The position numbers and the translations under genes were made by a program. This document shows positions 6,625 through 9,154 of a stretch of DNA of 9,154 nt, piece by piece. Location: positions 1 through 9,154 of the forward strand of contig JANXEB010000104.1 of the NCBI GenBank assembly GCA_025058985.1, given 5' to 3'. The stretch is from Candidatus Aenigmatarchaeota archaeon. GTDB taxonomy: Archaea > Aenigmatarchaeota > Aenigmatarchaeia > CG10238-14 > SpSt-28. Each line of letters begins with the position of its first letter. Position 1 is the stretch's first letter. The notes below the pieces were generated by a model. That model was not told the origin of the DNA, did no database searches, and saw only the letters and a program-made list of their open reading frames with translations.

Positions 6625-7716
6625 CTAACATCTAATTGCTTCTTCATATACTTTTCTCAGTTTCTTATTTCTTTCCTTAATAGAAAACTTACCACTTTCT
6701 ACTAATTTTCTTCCAAATCTTCCCATTCTTTTTCTTATACTAGAATTTTCTATAAGTAAAGAAGCCTTCTCAACCATTTTCTCAATTAATTCCTCTTCCT
6801 TTTTACCAATTTTATATATATTTATTTCTCCATTCATTTCTATAACAAATCCATTTCTATTATCTTCAACTATTTCTTTCCTTGCAAAAGCATCTACAGT
6901 AACTATAGGAATTTTAAAAGACATGGCCTCTAACAAAGCAAAACCAAAAGTGTCTGAAAATCCTGGATAGATAAATATATGTGAAGATGGATATATTTTA
7001 TTAAATAGAAAATATTCAGAAACGCTTTTATATATAGTGGCCACATTCTCATATTTTTTCTCTATATTATAAGGTATAGTTAAAGATACCAAGGTACATT
7101 TTATGTCATATTTTTCTTTTAGTCTTCTAAATACTTCTAAAGCAAATAGACCGCCCTTTTGAAAGAAATATCTTCCTACGAAGAGTAAGTTTAAATTTCT
7201 AGAATTCTTGGTTTTCAGTTTACCTACTGGAATAGCTGGATAAATAACCTCGGTTTTATTCTTAATCAAGCTATCATCAACAACTTCTTCTATAGAATTC
7301 CTTGCAGCATTTGTCCAAGGTAAAATTTTTTTACAATATTCTCTTCTCAGAAGTTTTGTTATTAAATACTTTCCTAGCCTAGAAAAAGAAATTTTATCAG
7401 ATATTGAAAAATTCCAGTAATGTTCTACATCCACTACCCATGGAAACTTATTTAGCAATAGACAACGCGCACAATGTACTAAATCTATATCTTTTCTTAG
7501 AGAAAATGTTATATTCGGTAAAAAACCGACTTTAGCAAAATTTCTAATTATTGACTTAAACTTATTATAAAAATAAAGCTTTCCTTGTGAAGTTAACAGT
7601 TTATCATATTTTTTACAGATTCCGAAAAAAATTATATCTTTAGGGGGAAAATTAACTAAATTACTATAGTAACGAGAGTCTACAAACTTCCAAGGAAACT
7701 TCAAATAAACTTTCAT
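6625..7716 (-). CDS. Glycosyltransferase family 4 (GT-B fold)
   Basis: 363 residues, normal length for GT4. No signal peptide or membrane segment, so it should act in the cytosol or at the inner membrane face, moving a sugar from a nucleotide-sugar donor onto a glycan carrier. The N-terminal Rossmann domain (about 1-170) is divergent, with VVDVEHYWNF at 94-103. The C-terminal donor-binding domain begins LLFVGRYFFQKGG (177-189; R182 and K187 are the usual phosphate-contacting Arg/Lys) and contains PGFSDTFGFALLEAM (251-265), the family's E-x7-E region, with Asp255 replacing the first Glu and Glu263 retained. ARKEIVEDNRNGFVI (278-292) is the usual 'eiv-dg-nG-lv' loop, followed by the C-terminal helices. 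Sugar specificity cannot be read. It lies 548 bases upstream of the giant surface-protein gene on the same strand, each with its own promoter. Dead remains of other glycosyltransferases lie just upstream. Confidence 0.92.
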   Translation of the reverse strand: MKVYLKFPWKFVDSRYYSNLVNFPPKDIIFFGICKKYDKLLTSQGKLYFYNKFKSIIRNFAKVGFLPNITFSLRKDIDLVHCARCLLLNKFPWVVDVEHYWNFSISDKISFSRLGKYLITKLLRREYCKKILPWTNAARNSIEEVVDDSLIKNKTEVIYPAIPVGKLKTKNSRNLNLLFVGRYFFQKGGLFALEVFRRLKEKYDIKCTLVSLTIPYNIEKKYENVATIYKSVSEYFLFNKIYPSSHIFIYPGFSDTFGFALLEAMSFKIPIVTVDAFARKEIVEDNRNGFVIEMNGEINIYKIGKKEEELIEKMVEKASLLIENSSIRKRMGRFGRKLVESGKFSIKERNKKLRKVYEEAIRC

Positions 7717-7735
7717 AAATAAAATTATTACATTT

Positions 7736-7743
7736 TTTTAAAA
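7736..7743 (-). promoter_or_regulatory. TATA-like box of the GT4 gene
   Basis: TTTTAAAA on the minus strand, centred about 24 bases upstream of the ATG at 7716. Spacing matches the other genes here and predicts a leaderless transcript; no Shine-Dalgarno is present. Confidence 0.4.
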
Positions 7744-7802
7744 GTGTAAAAACCACTAAAACACAACGATTACTAACTTAATAAAAAACTATAAAACTAA
7801 AT

Positions 7803-8025
7803 TCAAGAATAAATTAGCTTACAAATAATTTTATTTTCAAAAGTTTTAATAGCCATTTTTCTAGCATTCCTACCAAAACATTTTCTCAGATATTCGTCAT
7901 TCGTTAATATTTATATAAATTGTTTTAGATCATTTACGTAAAGATTTAATTAATATATCTCCATCTCATAGTAAAATTTTTCTATATCCACTGTCTCTAG
8001 TAATTGTAGGTTTTGTATAAATCAT
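7803..8025 (-). pseudogene. Decayed C-terminal end of a GT4 glycosyltransferase
   Basis: Successive minus-strand pieces rebuild the last part of a GT4 donor-binding domain. MIYTKPTITRDSGYRKILL (8025 down to 7969) matches the 'EAMaygKPvIttdsGG-rEi' region. An in-frame TGA follows at 7966-7968, then DGDILIKS matches the 'dG-nGilvkp' loop. After a frameshift comes VNDLKQFI, a TAA, then ILTNDEYLRKC, GRNARKMAIKTFENKII and CKLIYS ending at TGA 7803-7805, matching the terminal helices ('elrkrmGrNARkmai-FswekI'). At least two in-frame stops and one frameshift in about 75 codons show that it is dead. The N-terminal three quarters of the gene, including the E-x7-E part, is absent. It abuts the GT2 remnant upstream, so the two may be a deletion-fused pair. 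Confidence 0.75.
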
Positions 8026-8034
8026 ATAATATTA

Positions 8035-8690
8035 CATTTTGGTTTTGATCGTAACTATAAAATAACCTATAGTATCAAAACTTTTCAAATATCCTAAGTC
8101 GAACACATCAATAAATTCTTCGAATATAGTTTGATTTGCGAAAACCTTGAAGAGAAAACATTTGTCCGATCGAATCTCTCTGCGCTGTTTTTAATTAAAA
8201 ATAGTCCGAAGATTTCTGAGGAATGAAACTTCAAAATCTCCATACTCCATCTCTTTTAACAAAAGTACTAAATCGATCAATTAATTCATTTCCTCTTAGC
8301 ATAGTGGTATTATTCGCCTTTTCTTTCTTCACATAGTCCATAAACAGCAAAATTCTTAATCTTATGTTTTAAACAAGATACGGAGGAGAATTTCTACATA
8401 GCTTTTTTCTGGAATTTTTTTAGAAAGAATTTTTCCAATAGGGCTTATAAACTCATACTACCATATAAATCTTTTTGTTCTTCAAAGATTTAACTATTTC
8501 TCTTAGCCAATTTTTATCTAAAAGACAAAAGACAATCACAATCTGTAAAAGCTATTATATTACACCAAAATCTCTTCTCTTGTTGAGTTATTTAATATAT
8601 ACAGTTTGATTCATTTGTGTTTTTTACATATCTATTAATCAAATCAACTGTACTATCTGTAGAACAGTCACCAAGTATTATAAACCATCT
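8035..8690 (-). pseudogene. Decayed GT2-family glycosyltransferase (GT-A fold), 5' end missing
   Basis: Family 2 motifs appear in the correct order on the minus strand but in shifting frames. FIILGDCSTDSTVDLINRY (from 8684) is the nucleotide-binding 'ivvDdgStDgT' segment. IIAFTDCDCLL (8558-8526) holds the metal-binding DxD as DCD. DKNWLREIVKSLKNKKIY (8518 downward) is the typical following helix. NNTTMLRGNELIDRF then GDFEVSFLRN (8241-8212) correspond to the acceptor-side 'nnamlRrevi' and 'ED-DfslRl' motifs. A last open piece, ANQTIFEEFIDVFDLGYLKS and on to the stop at 8032, resembles a GT2 C-terminus. Several stops (for example TAA 8592-8594, TGA 8453-8455, TGA 8231-8233) and multiple frame changes exclude function and exclude a single sequencing error. 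The first about 35 codons are missing: bases 8730 onward already belong to a divergent gene. Confidence 0.8.
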
Positions 8691-8703
8691 TTACTTTAGT
8701 TAC

Positions 8704-8709
8704 TTTTAT
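8704..8709 (+). promoter_or_regulatory. Possible TATA-like box of the plus-strand GT4 gene
   Basis: TTTTAT centred about 24 bases upstream of the ATG at 8730. The position matches the other genes of the window; the match to a TATA consensus is modest. Confidence 0.3.
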
Positions 8710-8729
8710 CCAAGCAAAAATATTTAATT

Positions 8730-9154
8730 ATGAGGATTCTATTAGTCCATCCATCCTTCAGTGAACCTCGAGGTGCTGAAAAACAGGCATTGAATTTATG
8801 CCGAGAACTTAGAAAAATGAGTATAGAATGCAGTATATTGACTTTTTCGTCCAAGATAGCACAATCGTTCTTAGAAATGAAAAATAATGTTAGTATGATA
8901 GTGTATCCGTCCATTAGGAGCGGAAAAATATAGATATTTAATATATCCTCCCTTATTACTATCTTATAACTTCCGAAGAATAACAAAAGACTTCGATATA
9001 ATTAACGTTCATAATTTCCCAGCTACTTGGATAATGAATTCTGTAGATAAACCTTGTGTGTGGATGTGTAATGAAGTGCCGTATATACACCTGACGTCGA
9101 GAATATTAAAAATGGTTTTTAACAACATACAAAGAATCTATAGAGTGATAGATT
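8730..9154 (+). pseudogene. GT4 glycosyltransferase, N-terminal part, frameshifted and running off the window
   Basis: The first frame, from ATG 8730, begins MRILLVHPSFSEPRGAEKQ and goes on to the usual helix and strand of a GT4 N-terminal Rossmann domain (RGAEKQALNL is the family's 'GGaE' acceptor loop). It stops at TAG 8931-8933 after 67 codons. The protein continues in the next frame from 8926: KYRYLIYPPLLLSYNF, then FDIINVHNFPATW (the family's 'DiinvHnfpa' strand), open without stops to base 9154. The switch point is an A5 run at 8924-8928; four As would restore one continuous frame of about 141 codons. This is either a genuine single-base frameshift or an indel error, so the gene may be alive. 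The remaining two thirds, including the donor-binding domain, lie outside the window. It is divergent from the GT2 remnant, about 40 bases apart. Confidence 0.8.

Noticed and set aside
7803..8690. Possibility that the GT2/GT4 region is intact but mis-sequenced
   Set aside because: Too many in-frame stops and frame changes, plus missing domains at both ends, to be sequencing errors.
8696..8986. 96-codon minus-strand open frame
   Set aside because: Overlaps the plus-strand GT4 coding sequence, which carries family motifs; the minus frame shows none.

Overview
The window is AT-rich (mostly A/T in third codon positions, Arg mainly AGA) and looks archaeal. Intact genes have no Shine-Dalgarno, and a TATA-like box sits about 24-28 bases upstream of each start codon, which implies leaderless transcripts. 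The main gene is a very large secreted protein with DUF2341, gingipain-like and lamin-tail domains, an architecture familiar from archaeal surface proteins. A small-genome (DPANN-type) or thermophilic archaeon is possible, but the lineage cannot be settled from this sequence. No tRNA, rRNA, CRISPR array or intact insertion sequence was seen. Layout, left to right: (1) 1-1117, minus strand, an AAA_14/DUF4143-type P-loop ATPase running off the left edge, with a perfect 9-bp inverted repeat between its TATA box and start codon. (2) 1118-1429, a gap with a faint decayed acetyltransferase-like tail. (3) 1430-6076, minus strand, a 1548-residue surface protein: signal peptide, DUF2341, lectin-like domain, Ig-like domain, gingipain (C25)-like domain, further beta domain, lamin-tail domain, glycosylation-prone stalk and C-terminal membrane anchor. 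The C25-like part has no cysteine at all, so it cannot be a cysteine peptidase. (4) 6077-6624, a gap with palindromes, a hairpin and a possible decayed plus-strand ORF. (5) 6625-7716, minus strand, an intact GT4-type glycosyltransferase. (6) 7717-8729, which has no intact ORF but is not empty: on the minus strand it holds clear remains of two glycosyltransferases, a GT4 C-terminal end and a GT2 enzyme, both with many stops and frameshifts. (7) 8730-9154, plus strand, the N-terminal part of another GT4 glycosyltransferase, broken by one extra A in an A5 run and running off the right edge. Taken together, this appears to be a decaying glycosylation island next to a giant, sequon-rich surface protein. 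The intact GT4 enzyme may build glycans for cell-surface proteins, possibly including its large neighbour; that link is inferred from position and sequon content only. The ATPase at the left edge looks like an independent, possibly self-regulated unit.
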